64,000 nucleotides of DNA from Xanthobacteraceae bacterium. GTDB lineage: Bacteria; Pseudomonadota; Alphaproteobacteria; Rhizobiales; Xanthobacteraceae. The stretch lies in NCBI GenBank assembly GCA_022844485.1, contig JALHLQ010000013.1, positions 43,153 to 107,152 on the forward strand, read 5' to 3'. The translations under genes and the position numbers were made by a program. Below, one piece after another: positions 20,838 to 31,927 of this stretch. A model generated the notes under the pieces. The model searched no databases. It saw only the letters and a list, made by a program, of their open reading frames with translations, and was not told the origin of the DNA. The first letter of the stretch is position 1. The number at the start of each line of letters is the position of its first letter.

Positions 20838-21517
20838 CGTCGTGCCAGTCGCGGCGAGTCTTGCGGCTTCGCATTCGGCGCCCGCAGGTAAAGCGGCCGC
20901 GAGGGCGCGCGTCGCTCCTCGGCGACCGCGCCGAGGCGGGCGACCCAGCCGATATCAGGAGCAGGCCGCTGATCGACCGCGCGGGGCTTTGCCTCTCCCG
21001 CGGGCCAGTTCTTGAGGAGCAACTCCGCAGCGGAGCCGGTGATCAATGCGCGATCGCTCATTGCAGCACGGACGGCCTCGCTGAGAGGAGCAACCCGCGC
21101 CGCCTGTGTCGTTCGCCCGTCTGGTCCGAAAACCTGCATGTAGACATTGTCGTGCCGGGCGTCGACGACGGCGACAACCGCTCCGGCTCGGCCCGATGCG
21201 ACGTGCGGGGCGACAAAGGCGGCAAGCGTGGAGATGCCGACCACGGGGCGTCCGGCCGCGAGCCCAATCCCGCGCGCTGCGGAAATCCCCACGCGCAGCC
21301 CGGTAAAGCTGCCCGGGCCGACGGTCACGGCGATACGGTCGAGGTCGCGGAATTCAAAACCGCTCCGATCGACCACCCGCGCGACCAAAGGCAAGAGCGC
21401 TTCGGCATGACCGCGCGGCATATCGATCGATTCACTCGCTGCGATCGCACCCTGCGCCGTGTCCAAGATCGCCGCCGCGCAGGCCGTGAGCGCCGTGTCA
21501 ATGGCAAGAACGCGCAT
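20834..21517 (-). CDS. tsaB: tRNA threonylcarbamoyladenosine biosynthesis protein TsaB
   Basis: Partner and activator of TsaD in making t6A37 in tRNAs that read ANN codons. The 227 residues start MRVLAIDTALTACAAAIL and have the ASKHA-fold segments GHAEALLPLVARVV and ITVGPGSFTGLRVGIS (here AVTVGPGSFTGLRVGIS near residue 65-80). The C-terminal region (RPLYLRAPNAKPQ) is the family tail. The gene lies 42 bases after nfuA and overlaps rimI by four bases. Confidence 0.95.
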   Translation of the reverse strand: MRVLAIDTALTACAAAILDTAQGAIAASESIDMPRGHAEALLPLVARVVDRSGFEFRDLDRIAVTVGPGSFTGLRVGISAARGIGLAAGRPVVGISTLAAFVAPHVASGRAGAVVAVVDARHDNVYMQVFGPDGRTTQAARVAPLSEAVRAAMSDRALITGSAAELLLKNWPAGEAKPRAVDQRPAPDIGWVARLGAVAEERRAPSRPLYLRAPNAKPQDSPRLARR

Positions 21518-21559
21518 TCAGGCAGACCGTCGCGTTCCGCATGGCCGGATCGGCCGGGC

Positions 21560-22117
21560 TCAGATCGGGCGAACTTCCGTGACGTCCGGCACGAAATGCC
21601 GAAGGAGGTTCTGGATACCATGCTTGAGGGTGGCGGTGGAGGATGGACAGCCGGAGCAGGACCCTTTCATCGCCAGATAGACGACCCCGTCCTTGAATCC
21701 GCGGAAGGTGATGTCGCCTCCGTCGTTCGCCACAGCCGGGCGCACGCGCGTTTCGATCAATTCCTTGATCGTGGCCACCGTTTCCGCATCGCTGTCCTCG
21801 AAGAATTCGCCGTCTTCGGAGTCGGACTGCGCATCCTCCGCGATCACCGGCGCGCCGGTCATGAAATGTTCCATGATGGCACCGAGAATGGCCGGCTTGA
21901 TCTGCTGCCAATCCCCGGCGGTCTTGGTCACTGTGACGAAATCGGAGCCGAGGAAAACGCCGGCGACGCCGTCCACCTCGAACAGGCGCTGGGCCAGCGG
22001 CGATTTCGCGGCCGCGGACCGATCCGGCATGTCGAGCGTGCCGCTTCCGAGCACGGTTCGCCCGGGAAGGAACTTGAGCGTAGCCGGATTCGGCGTGGCT
22101 TCCGTTTGGATGAACAT
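21560..22117 (-). CDS. nfuA: NifU-family Fe-S scaffold/carrier protein (Nfu type)
   Basis: The 185-residue protein has an N-terminal Nfu domain (MFIQTEATPNPATLKFLPGR, residues 1-95) and a C-terminal NifU-like domain with the cluster-binding CSGCPSS motif (CxxC) near residue 150. VRPAVANDGGDITFRGF is typical of the latter. Such proteins pass 4Fe-4S clusters to target enzymes; miaB in this same region is one type of client. It is separated from the usp gene by about 95 bases, which include no clear promoter. Confidence 0.92.
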   Translation of the reverse strand: MFIQTEATPNPATLKFLPGRTVLGSGTLDMPDRSAAAKSPLAQRLFEVDGVAGVFLGSDFVTVTKTAGDWQQIKPAILGAIMEHFMTGAPVIAEDAQSDSEDGEFFEDSDAETVATIKELIETRVRPAVANDGGDITFRGFKDGVVYLAMKGSCSGCPSSTATLKHGIQNLLRHFVPDVTEVRPI

Positions 22118-22213
22118 TCTTTGATCTCCGACGCCTGCAGCTTCTAGGCCAACCCGCCCCTTTATTCTACTAGATGGGCACCCGCCCCGGAAGGATCAAT
22201 GCGCCTTCGGGGG

Positions 22214-22708
22214 TCAGGATAGGGCGTCGAGTTCCTCATCGGAAAGCTGCCCGGGGACGATTGCGACCGGAATCGGGAATGTTCCCGCGGTCTTGCTCAG
22301 GCTGGACACCAGCGGCCCTGGGCCTTCGGTTCCAGTCCCGGCCGCCAGGACCAGAATGGCGATATCCGTATCCTGCTCGATCAGCAGGAGAATCTGTTCG
22401 GCTTTCTCCCCCTCCCGGACGACACGTTCGGGTTTGATTCCTGCGACGCTGTAGGCGCGCGCCGACGCCGCCTCGAGCGAGGCATTTGCCGCCTCTTGGG
22501 CCTCCTGCTTCATGATGTCGGCCACGCCGAGCCATTGCTGGTGGCGATCATGCGGTTCAATGACCCGAAGAAGGACAAGCTTGGCGCCCGTACGCGCCGC
22601 GCGCCGGCTGGCAAAATGGATGGCGCGGTCGCATTCGGGCGTATCGTCGACGATCACGAGGAATTTGGGCGTGTGACCCGCCTCGTAACTGCGCCGCCTG
22701 CGGCTCAT
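22214..22708 (-). CDS. Universal stress protein (UspA family)
   Basis: The 164 residues start with a basic MSRRRRSYEAGHTPKFLVIVDDTPECDRAI. The segment VIVDDTPECDRAIHFASRRA is the first strand and helix of the Usp fold. Near the C-terminus, residues such as LVLAAGTGTEGPGPLVSSL form a variant of the ATP-binding G-2x-G-9x-G(S/T) motif. It belongs to the conserved trpS-usp-nfu neighbourhood of Hyphomicrobiales. Ligand and role are unknown. Confidence 0.88.
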   Translation of the reverse strand: MSRRRRSYEAGHTPKFLVIVDDTPECDRAIHFASRRAARTGAKLVLLRVIEPHDRHQQWLGVADIMKQEAQEAANASLEAASARAYSVAGIKPERVVREGEKAEQILLLIEQDTDIAILVLAAGTGTEGPGPLVSSLSKTAGTFPIPVAIVPGQLSDEELDALS

Positions 22709-22794
22709 CAGCTCGTCCCCGCCCGTCCCTCGACTTTTCGCCCGCGATCATGCTGCCACGCGGTGGAGCATGGACACAAGGCGAGGCCCTGCCT

Positions 22795-23826
22795 TCAGCG
22801 GCGGACCAGCCCGACAATGTCCTTGACCGCCTTCATCGTATCCGCCGCGATGGCCTGCGCGCGTCCGGCGCCCTCTGCCAGCACCGAGTCGATAAAGGCG
22901 GGATCCTGCACCAGCCGCTTCATCTCCGCCCCGATCGGGCCGAGCTTCGCCACCGCGAGATCCACCAGCGCGCCTTTGAAGGACGAGAACTGCGCCCCCC
23001 CATAGTCGCGCAGGACGTCGCTCTTGGTGACGCCCTGAAGCGCCGCGTAGATGCCCACGAGGTTGTCGGCTTCCGGCCGCGACAGGAGTCCCTTCTCCTC
23101 GCTCGGAAGCGGCTCCGGGTCGGTCTTCGCCTTTCGTATCTTTTGCGCGATGGCCTCGGCGTCATCCGTCAAATTGATGCGCGAATAGTCGGAAGCATCC
23201 GATTTCGACATCTTCTTCGTGCCGTCGCGCAACGACATCACGCGCGTTGCCGGCCCCGTGATCAAGGGTTCCGGCAAGGGGAAAAACGCGTCGCCAAAGC
23301 CATGCGCGTGAATCGACACGGCATAGTCGTTGTTGAACTTCTGGGCGACGTCGCGGGAGAGTTCGAGGTGCTGCTTCTGGTCCTCTCCGACCGGCACGTG
23401 AGTGGCGCGGTAGACGAGGATATCGGCGGCCATCAGCGTCGGATAGGAATAGAGCCCGACAGATGCGTTCTCGCGGTCCTTGCCGGCCTTCTCTTTGAAC
23501 TGCGTCATGCGATTGAGCCAGCCCATGCGCGCGATGCAGTTGAAGATCCAGCCGAGTTCGGCGTGCTCGGCGACCTGGCTCTGATTGAAGACGATGTTCT
23601 GTTTCGGATCGATGCCGCAAGCGATGAAGGCGGCCGTGACCTCGCGCGTGGCGCGCGGCAATTCCGCTGGGTCTTGCCAGACGGTGATCGCGTGCAGGTC
23701 GACCACGCAATAGATGCAGTCATAGCGTTCCTGCAGCGCGACGAACTTGGTGATGGCGCCAAGGTAATTGCCGAGATGCAGATTGCCGGTCGGCTGCACT
23801 CCTGAGAACACGCGTTCTTTGAACAA
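22795..23826 (-). CDS. trpS: Tryptophanyl-tRNA synthetase
   Basis: Class I aminoacyl-tRNA synthetase. The HIGH-like motif is [14 protein letters not shown] near residue 10-25 and the KMSKS loop is [12 protein letters not shown] near 195. I prefer a TTG start (complement of 23824-23826, product [13 protein letters not shown]), because GAGG lies nine bases upstream and the family begins this way. A GTG 16 codons earlier (23874) has no Shine-Dalgarno and gives an atypical N-terminus. About 343 residues, a normal length. It follows murJ. Confidence 0.95.
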   Translation of the reverse strand: MFKERVFSGVQPTGNLHLGNYLGAITKFVALQERYDCIYCVVDLHAITVWQDPAELPRATREVTAAFIACGIDPKQNIVFNQSQVAEHAELGWIFNCIARMGWLNRMTQFKEKAGKDRENASVGLYSYPTLMAADILVYRATHVPVGEDQKQHLELSRDVAQKFNNDYAVSIHAHGFGDAFFPLPEPLITGPATRVMSLRDGTKKMSKSDASDYSRINLTDDAEAIAQKIRKAKTDPEPLPSEEKGLLSRPEADNLVGIYAALQGVTKSDVLRDYGGAQFSSFKGALVDLAVAKLGPIGAEMKRLVQDPAFIDSVLAEGAGRAQAIAADTMKAVKDIVGLVRR

Positions 23827-23912
23827 TTTTTTTGACCTCTGCTCGGGAGCGTCCGATTTCCAAAGTTCGTCCACGCTTGCGGCAGGCTCTTATACGAACT
23901 TCGGAATCGGGA

Positions 23913-25472
23913 CTAGATGCGCTTGCGCATCATGCGTGCGAAATCCCGCAGCCGGGCCACTCCGAGGGCCTGCAGGAGGACCAGGTAGACTGTGAGCCCG
24001 AGGCTCAGCGCGCCAGCCAGTCCGACCGCGCGCATCGCCCCCGAGGGGGCCGACATCCAAGGAGCGAGGAGGTGGTCCGCCGCACCGACGGCGAAGGCCA
24101 TCCCAAGCGCCGCCGCGCCAATGCGGGGGAGCCGTCGGCGGGCCTCCTTATCGAGAGCGAACCCGGTTCGTTTGGAAACGAGCAGACCAAGCATGACGGC
24201 GCTCGCCCAGCCGGAACAGGCCGTGGCCAACGCGACCCCGGCATGACCGAGCGCCGGCATCAGGACGATGCTGCCCAGGATCGCGACGGCCAAGCCCAGC
24301 AGACCCGCGCGCATCGGCGTTCCCGTGTCTTCACGCGCAAAGCACGCAGGCGCGAACACCTTGACGAGCACATGGCCGGGAAGACCGACTGCGAACATGG
24401 CGAGGGCGGCCGCGGTTGCGTCGGTGTCTTGAGGCGTGAACGCGCCGCGCTCGAACAAGGTGCGCACGATCGGCTGCGCCAGCAGGGTAAGGCCGACTGC
24501 GGCGGGCAGCGACAGCCCGAGAGCAAGCTCGAGGCCTCGCGATTCCGACGCCGTCAGCGCGGCTCGATTGTCTTGACGGACGGCTTGAGTGAAAGCGGGC
24601 ACGAGGACGGTGCCGACTGCGATCGATACGATTCCAAGCGGGAGTTCAAAGAGTCTGACGGCATAGTAGATCCAGGACACCGCATTGGGCTGCGCGGACG
24701 CAATCATCACGGCGGCGATGAGGGTGAGCTGCGGAATGCCGCTCGCAACCAGTCCCGGGATCGCGACGCCGAGGAATCGGCGCATCTCCGGTCCGAACGA
24801 AACCGAGACCGGCGTCGCGCGTTCCTTGCCGATCCAAACGGCGCCCCCAAGCAGAACGGCCTGTGCGAGTCCGGCGAGCCCGACGCCAGCCGCGAGCTTC
24901 ATCCCTGACAGCGCGGTCTCCCCGCTTTCCTGGAACAGGATCGTAGCGAGCGCCACGACAAGCACGATGTTGAAAACGAGCGCGGCCGATGCGGCCGCGG
25001 CAAAGCGGTTGTTGGCGTTGAGGACGCCGATGAAGACGGCGAGCAGGCCCGCCAAGCACAGATAGGGCAGCATCAAGCGCGCGAAACCGACGGCGAGCGT
25101 CATGCGCGGATCCGAAGCGCCGAAACCGGGCGCGAGAAGCAGGATCAGCGAAGGCATCGCAAGCGCGAGCACGAGGCTTATGGCGGCCAGCGCCGCCGAC
25201 AAGGTGCCGCTGATCTGCCCGGCAAACGCGCCGGCGCTTGGTTCGCCCGCTTCATCGCGTCGACGCAAATAGAGCGGCACGAGCGCTGCGTTCAGTCCAC
25301 CCTCCGCCAAGATGCGTCGCGCAAGATTGGGAATCTGAAAGGCCACGAAAAAGGCGTCCGCGATCGCGCCCGCGCCGAAGACCGCCGCCATCATGATGTC
25401 GCGCAGGAATCCGAGCACGCGCGAGGCGAGCGTCATTGCGCCGACGATGGCGACATTGCGCGCAAGCGACAT
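23913..25472 (-). CDS. murJ: Lipid II flippase MurJ (MviN)
   Basis: Moves lipid II across the inner membrane for peptidoglycan synthesis. The 519 residues start MSLARNVAIVGAMTLASRVLGFLRDIMMA, where the family normally starts; the longer open frame upstream has no support. About 14 membrane segments follow. Family residues such as SRVLGFLRDI, RRILAEGGLNAALVPLY and RGAFTPQDT are all present. It lies at the head of the murJ-trpS-usp-nfu-tsaB-rimI-fur-plsC run and diverges from the PfkB kinase gene across 124 bases. Confidence 0.96.
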   Translation of the reverse strand: MSLARNVAIVGAMTLASRVLGFLRDIMMAAVFGAGAIADAFFVAFQIPNLARRILAEGGLNAALVPLYLRRRDEAGEPSAGAFAGQISGTLSAALAAISLVLALAMPSLILLLAPGFGASDPRMTLAVGFARLMLPYLCLAGLLAVFIGVLNANNRFAAAASAALVFNIVLVVALATILFQESGETALSGMKLAAGVGLAGLAQAVLLGGAVWIGKERATPVSVSFGPEMRRFLGVAIPGLVASGIPQLTLIAAVMIASAQPNAVSWIYYAVRLFELPLGIVSIAVGTVLVPAFTQAVRQDNRAALTASESRGLELALGLSLPAAVGLTLLAQPIVRTLFERGAFTPQDTDATAAALAMFAVGLPGHVLVKVFAPACFAREDTGTPMRAGLLGLAVAILGSIVLMPALGHAGVALATACSGWASAVMLGLLVSKRTGFALDKEARRRLPRIGAAALGMAFAVGAADHLLAPWMSAPSGAMRAVGLAGALSLGLTVYLVLLQALGVARLRDFARMMRKRI

Positions 25473-25596
25473 GCAAAACTCCCACCGTAATCTACACGGC
25501 GTCCCGCAAGCCCGCCACGCTCGCCGCGTGACGAAGGCGCCATTGCCGCGTCCGGGCCGGCATGTTAGTCCGCGGGCCCCCGCGCAAGAGAGACAA

Positions 25597-26598
25597 ATGA
25601 ATCGGACGAAATACGACATCGTCGGCCTCGGAAACGCCATTGTCGATGTGATCGCCCGCGCCGAAGACGATGTCCTGATCAGGCATGGAATGCATAAAGG
25701 CGGCATGGCATTGATCGATGAGACGCGCGCGAACGCGATCTACGACGCGATGGGTCCGGCGATCGAAGTGTCCGGCGGATCGGCTGCGAATACGATCGTC
25801 GGAGCTGCCAGCTTCGGCGCCCGCGCCGCCTTTATCGGCAAGGTCAAAAATGACGAATTGGGCCGCACGTTCGCCCATGACATTCGCGCCTCCGGCGTAG
25901 CCTTCTGCACTGAGGCGGCCAACGAGGGTCCCCCGACCGCCCGCTGCTACATCCTGGTGACGCCCGACGGGCAGCGCACGATGAACACCTATCTTGGCGC
26001 GGCACAGGATCTCCGCCCCGAAGACGTTGATGCGGCGACCGTGGCGGGCAGCGCGATCACCTATCTCGAGGGCTACCTTTGGGATCCTCAGAGCGCCAAG
26101 GATGCCTTCGTCAAGGCGGCCAAGATCGCGCATGAGGCGGGGCGGCAGGTGGCGCTGACTTTGTCCGACGCGTTTTGCGTCGACCGCTGGCGCGACGAGT
26201 TTCTGGGTCTGCTTCGGAGCCGGACGGTCGACCTCCTGTTCGCCAACGAGGCCGAGCTTCACAGCCTTTATCAGACCGCCGACTTCGACACGGCCCTTCG
26301 CGCGCTCCGCCAGGACGCGCGCCTTGCGGTGGTCACGCGGAGCGAAAAGGGCTGTGTGGTCGTGAGCCCCGACCAGACGCTCGCCATCCGCGCCTATCCC
26401 GTCGACCGTGTCGTGGACACCACCGGCGCAGGCGATCTTTTCGCCTCGGGCTTCATGGTCGGGCTCGCGCGCGGAACGGACCTTGCCGTCGCCGCCCGGC
26501 TTGGCGCCCTCGCGGCCGCCGAGGTGATCCAGCATCTCGGCGCCCGCCCGGAAACATCCTTGATGGCGCTGGCACAAGAGAACGGGCTGCTCAGGTGA
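25597..26598 (+). CDS. PfkB-family carbohydrate/nucleoside kinase (adenosine kinase-like)
   Basis: The 333 residues start MNRTKYDIVGLGNAIVDVIA, with a purine-rich AAGAGAGA sequence upstream. N-terminal GGSAANTIVGAASFGARAAFIGKV (residues about 66-90) and the catalytic anion-hole motif DTTGAGDLFASGFMVGL near 275-290 mark a ribokinase/adenosine kinase fold. Homologues in alphaproteobacteria are usually annotated as adenosine kinase. The specific substrate is not certain. Its TGA overlaps the GTG of the next gene, so the pair is coupled. Confidence 0.9.
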   Translation: MNRTKYDIVGLGNAIVDVIARAEDDVLIRHGMHKGGMALIDETRANAIYDAMGPAIEVSGGSAANTIVGAASFGARAAFIGKVKNDELGRTFAHDIRASGVAFCTEAANEGPPTARCYILVTPDGQRTMNTYLGAAQDLRPEDVDAATVAGSAITYLEGYLWDPQSAKDAFVKAAKIAHEAGRQVALTLSDAFCVDRWRDEFLGLLRSRTVDLLFANEAELHSLYQTADFDTALRALRQDARLAVVTRSEKGCVVVSPDQTLAIRAYPVDRVVDTTGAGDLFASGFMVGLARGTDLAVAARLGALAAAEVIQHLGARPETSLMALAQENGLLR

Positions 26599-27251
26599 TC
26601 TCTCGGGATACCCTGTCGCCTCTGCAGGTCGCCGTCCTGCCGGTCACGGTGTTCGCGCAGAACTGCTCGATCGTTACCTGCGCGGCGACAAAGGACGCCG
26701 CAGTCGTCGATCCGGGCGGGGATGTCGGCCGCATTCGGGCGGCGATCGACGAACTCGGGGTGTCCGTCACAAAAATTTTGCTGACGCACGGACATATCGA
26801 TCACGCCGGCGGCGCCGCTGAACTCAGCGAAGCGCTGGGGGCGCCGGTCGAAGGCCCGCACGAGGACGATGCCTTCCTTCTCCAATCGCTCCATTCGCAG
26901 GGACGCACCTTCGGTCTTGCCGAGGCGAGGGCGGTCATGCCGGCGCGCTGGCTTGGCGAAGGGGATCGGGTGACAGTCGGCGAGCTGGTGTTCGATGTTC
27001 TTCATGTGCCGGGTCACACGCCGGGACACATCGTCTTTGTGAACAGGCAAGCCAGCTTCGCGCTGGTGGGCGATACCGTTTTCAAGGGCTCGGTGGGGCG
27101 GACCGACTTCGCCTATGGCGACCATGCGCAACTGATCAGCGGCATCAAGGCCAAGCTGCTGACCCTCGGCGATGATTTCACCATCCTTCCGGGTCACGGT
27201 CCGGCCTCGACGATTGCTGCAGAGCGGAACGGAAATCCGTTTCTTTTGTGA
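26595..27251 (+). CDS. Metallo-beta-lactamase-fold hydrolase, glyoxalase II-like
   Basis: The 218-residue product is read from GTG 26595, overlapping the kinase stop. The metal motif THGHIDHAGG (HxHxDH) is intact near residue 62-70, followed by VPGHTPGHIV (second histidine), LVGDTVFKGSVGRTDF (bridging aspartate) and LPGHGPAST (last histidine). This matches the YcbL-type thiolesterase group, often called hydroxyacylglutathione hydrolase-like. Its substrate cannot be read from sequence. A longer frame reaches back into the kinase gene and was not used. Confidence 0.9.
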   Translation: MISRDTLSPLQVAVLPVTVFAQNCSIVTCAATKDAAVVDPGGDVGRIRAAIDELGVSVTKILLTHGHIDHAGGAAELSEALGAPVEGPHEDDAFLLQSLHSQGRTFGLAEARAVMPARWLGEGDRVTVGELVFDVLHVPGHTPGHIVFVNRQASFALVGDTVFKGSVGRTDFAYGDHAQLISGIKAKLLTLGDDFTILPGHGPASTIAAERNGNPFLL

Positions 27252-27320
27252 AAATAGTTTGGCGCGCGCCCGTTTGGTAACCGGCTGGTAAGTCGGCGTG
27301 CTTACTTCTGTGCAAACGCA

Positions 27321-28046
27321 ATGACAGAGTGTGTGCCCATGAAAGACAAGCAGTCGGTCCACGTTCCCAAGATTCCCAATTCCTCGACCATCAGCCAGCC
27401 TCCGGTTCGCAGCGGGTTCGCCCGAAAGCTGACCCGGGCCGTGGCGATCTGCACGGCCGTCATCCTTGGCGGCGGCGCTGGCGCCATGATGACGCTCGGC
27501 GGGATCCCTGGGATACAGCAGGCCGTGGTGGCCCAGGTCGAGCCGGTTCAGGTCGACGTGAGCGAACAGCTTTATGCGCTTCGATACCACGTCTTCGATC
27601 TTCGATCGCAGCTGGAGTCTGCGGTTGGGCAGGTCACCGCCTTGCGTACCGCCGTGACCAATGCAAGCGAAGAGAATGCCGCGACCTTTGCAAGGATCGC
27701 CGACACGATCGAGCATACCGCAAGCGCGTCCCTTGCGCCCCGGCGCGTCGCGCAGTCGAAGACTCAGGCCGCTACGGTGGGGCTCGGCCCAGGATCGGAG
27801 ATCACGGGGTCCATCTCCAAGCAGCCCGCGGCGAGCGCGGCGGCACGCAACAAACAAAAGCCGCTGGCCGGCTGGACCGTGCGCAGCGTTACCGACGGCG
27901 TCGCCCAGATTGAGGGCGCGGCCGGCACGTTCGAAGCCGAGGCCGGCAAGAGCATCCCCGGTCTGGGCCGCGTTCACGAGATCAAGTTCCGCGACGGACG
28001 CTGGATCGTGGTGACGCAAAAGGGACCGATCGTCACATTCCGCTGA
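27321..28046 (+). CDS. Hypothetical membrane-anchored protein with coiled-coil segment
   Basis: I do not recognise a named family. The 241 residues (or 235 from an ATG at 27339) have one hydrophobic helix near 36-60 (AVAICTAVILGGGAGAMMTL), then a helical stretch LYALRYHVFDLRSQLESAVGQVTALRTAVTNAS, probably a short coiled coil. An Ala/Ser/Lys-rich linker and a compact C-terminal domain GWTVRSVTDGVAQIEG...WIVVTQKGPIVTF follow. That last domain, in the periplasm by topology, resembles the small beta domains of pilus or secretion assembly proteins such as PilP/GspC, but the likeness is weak. Codon use matches its neighbours. Confidence 0.7.
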   Translation: MTECVPMKDKQSVHVPKIPNSSTISQPPVRSGFARKLTRAVAICTAVILGGGAGAMMTLGGIPGIQQAVVAQVEPVQVDVSEQLYALRYHVFDLRSQLESAVGQVTALRTAVTNASEENAATFARIADTIEHTASASLAPRRVAQSKTQAATVGLGPGSEITGSISKQPAASAAARNKQKPLAGWTVRSVTDGVAQIEGAAGTFEAEAGKSIPGLGRVHEIKFRDGRWIVVTQKGPIVTFR

Positions 28047-28121
28047 GGAGCGGGGCCCGGCTGCGCCGAGCCCCCGCTCTCGTGCTAGCATGCCTGCATC
28101 GGTTCGCGATGGAGCAGGCTG

Positions 28122-28958
28122 ATGATCGTCCGGTTGCTATGGTTCGCCACGCTTGCGATGGCGTCCTTCGGCATTTTCTTCGACGCCCATGCGCAGCCGG
28201 CGGCTTCCCCGCCCTCTTCTGAATTCGCCGATCGTTGTCCGGGCCTGGTTGCGCAACCCGCAGCACGCGCAATCCCCGCCGCGTTCAGGCACGCCGGGCT
28301 GGGAGCGGATCAGGCGCGCATCGCCTATGTCGGCCATTCGACCTTCCTGATCGAGAGTCCAAAACTGGTCCGCATCGCGACCGACTACAATGACTATGTG
28401 CGCCCTGCGGTCCTTCCCGACATCGTCACCATGAACCGCGCGCACGCGACGCATTTCACCGACAGCCCCGATCGCGGCATCAAGCACGTGTTGCGCGGCT
28501 GGAAGCCGGACGGTTCGCCGAGCAACCATGATTTGACCTATCAGGACGTCCGCGTGCGTTCGGTGGCGACCAACATCCGCGACTTCGGCGGCGGCACGAT
28601 GCGGCACGGCAATTCGATTTTCGTGTTCGAACTGGCCGGTCTGTGCATCGCCCATCTTGGCCATCTGCATCACACCCTGACCCAGCAGCAGCTCAACGAG
28701 ATGGGGCGGGTCGACGTCGTGTTCGTGCCCGTGGACGGCAGCTACACGCTTGACCTCGAGGGCATGGTCGAAGTCCTGCAGGCGCTGAAGGCGCCGCTTA
28801 TGATTCCGATGCATTATTTCAGCACCTATACGCTGGAACGGTTCCTGTCGCGCGTTCGGCAGCTATGGGATGTGGAGATCGCCAGTGTCCCCTCGCTCGT
28901 GGTCTCCAAGGCCACGCTGCCTCCAAAGCCGAAGGTGCTTGTCTTGCCCGGACATTGA
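28122..28958 (+). CDS. Exported metallo-beta-lactamase-fold protein (UlaG-like) with a variant metal motif
   Basis: The 278 residues begin with a signal peptide (MIVRLLWFATLAMASFGIFFDAHA, cleaved near AHA-QP). AYVGHSTFLIESPKLVRIATDYND is the UlaG-like first strand pair. The family HxHxDH appears instead as HATHFTD (H-x2-H-x2-D). Further possible ligands are IAHLGHLHH, PVDGSYTLD and MIPMHYFSTYT. GGAG lies seven bases before the ATG. Periplasmic location follows from the signal; the substrate is unknown. Confidence 0.82.
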   Translation: MIVRLLWFATLAMASFGIFFDAHAQPAASPPSSEFADRCPGLVAQPAARAIPAAFRHAGLGADQARIAYVGHSTFLIESPKLVRIATDYNDYVRPAVLPDIVTMNRAHATHFTDSPDRGIKHVLRGWKPDGSPSNHDLTYQDVRVRSVATNIRDFGGGTMRHGNSIFVFELAGLCIAHLGHLHHTLTQQQLNEMGRVDVVFVPVDGSYTLDLEGMVEVLQALKAPLMIPMHYFSTYTLERFLSRVRQLWDVEIASVPSLVVSKATLPPKPKVLVLPGH

Positions 28959-28975
28959 CCAGCTCTGCGCCTTGA

Positions 28976-29221
28976 CTCGGCCGGGAGGAGAACCGAGCGG
29001 TGCTGAACAACCTCAAGGCCGTGCTTGAAGCCGATGGCCTCACCATGGACAACGTGGTTTCAACGACGGTCTTTCCCAAAGATCTGAACGAGTTTGCGAA
29101 GATGAACGAAATCTACGCGACCTTCTTCAAAACCGCTCCGCCGGCGCGGGCGACGGTGGAGGTCGCGCGCCTGCCGCGCGACGTGAAGGTTGAGACCGCC
29201 GCCATTGCCGTGCACCCCTGA
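28976..29221 (+). pseudogene. 5'-truncated RidA/YjgF-family gene remnant
   Basis: The frame encodes REENRAVLNNLKAVLEADG...TVFPKDLNEFAKMNEIYATFF...PPARATVEVARLP, the second half of a RidA (enamine/imine deaminase) protein of about 128 residues. The C-terminal EVARLPRDVKVE includes the conserved arginine. The first 50-60 residues are missing: an in-frame TGA at 28973 stops it. A GTG at 29000 with GGGAGGAG upstream could still start a 73-residue product, but this would lack half of the trimer-forming fold. I therefore read it as decayed. Confidence 0.7.
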
Positions 29222-29337
29222 CCACGCTTTGGCCCCGGGTGAGGATCAAGACCGAGCCCGAAGCCGGTGAGCCCCTGGTGGAGATGGAATTCAGGCCTTT
29301 GGAGTCTGATCCGATTCTATTCGATCGGGATCAGGAT

Positions 29338-31794
<2,457 letters not shown>

Positions 31795-31927
31795 TCACTG
31801 TTGGTGTTACATGAAAAATGGGGAGCGTACAGCCCAAAGTGAAGGGGTATAAGCCTTTGACTCGAAAAGTAAAAAACACCCTGATCGGGGCCCTTTGAAG
31901 GCCGTCGGAAACGCTCTCGGTCGCCCT

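Noticed and set aside
26394..28091. A 565-codon minus-strand open frame opposite the PfkB kinase, hydrolase and hypothetical gene
   Set aside because: It spans three plus-strand genes with good start sites and motifs and shows no domain itself.
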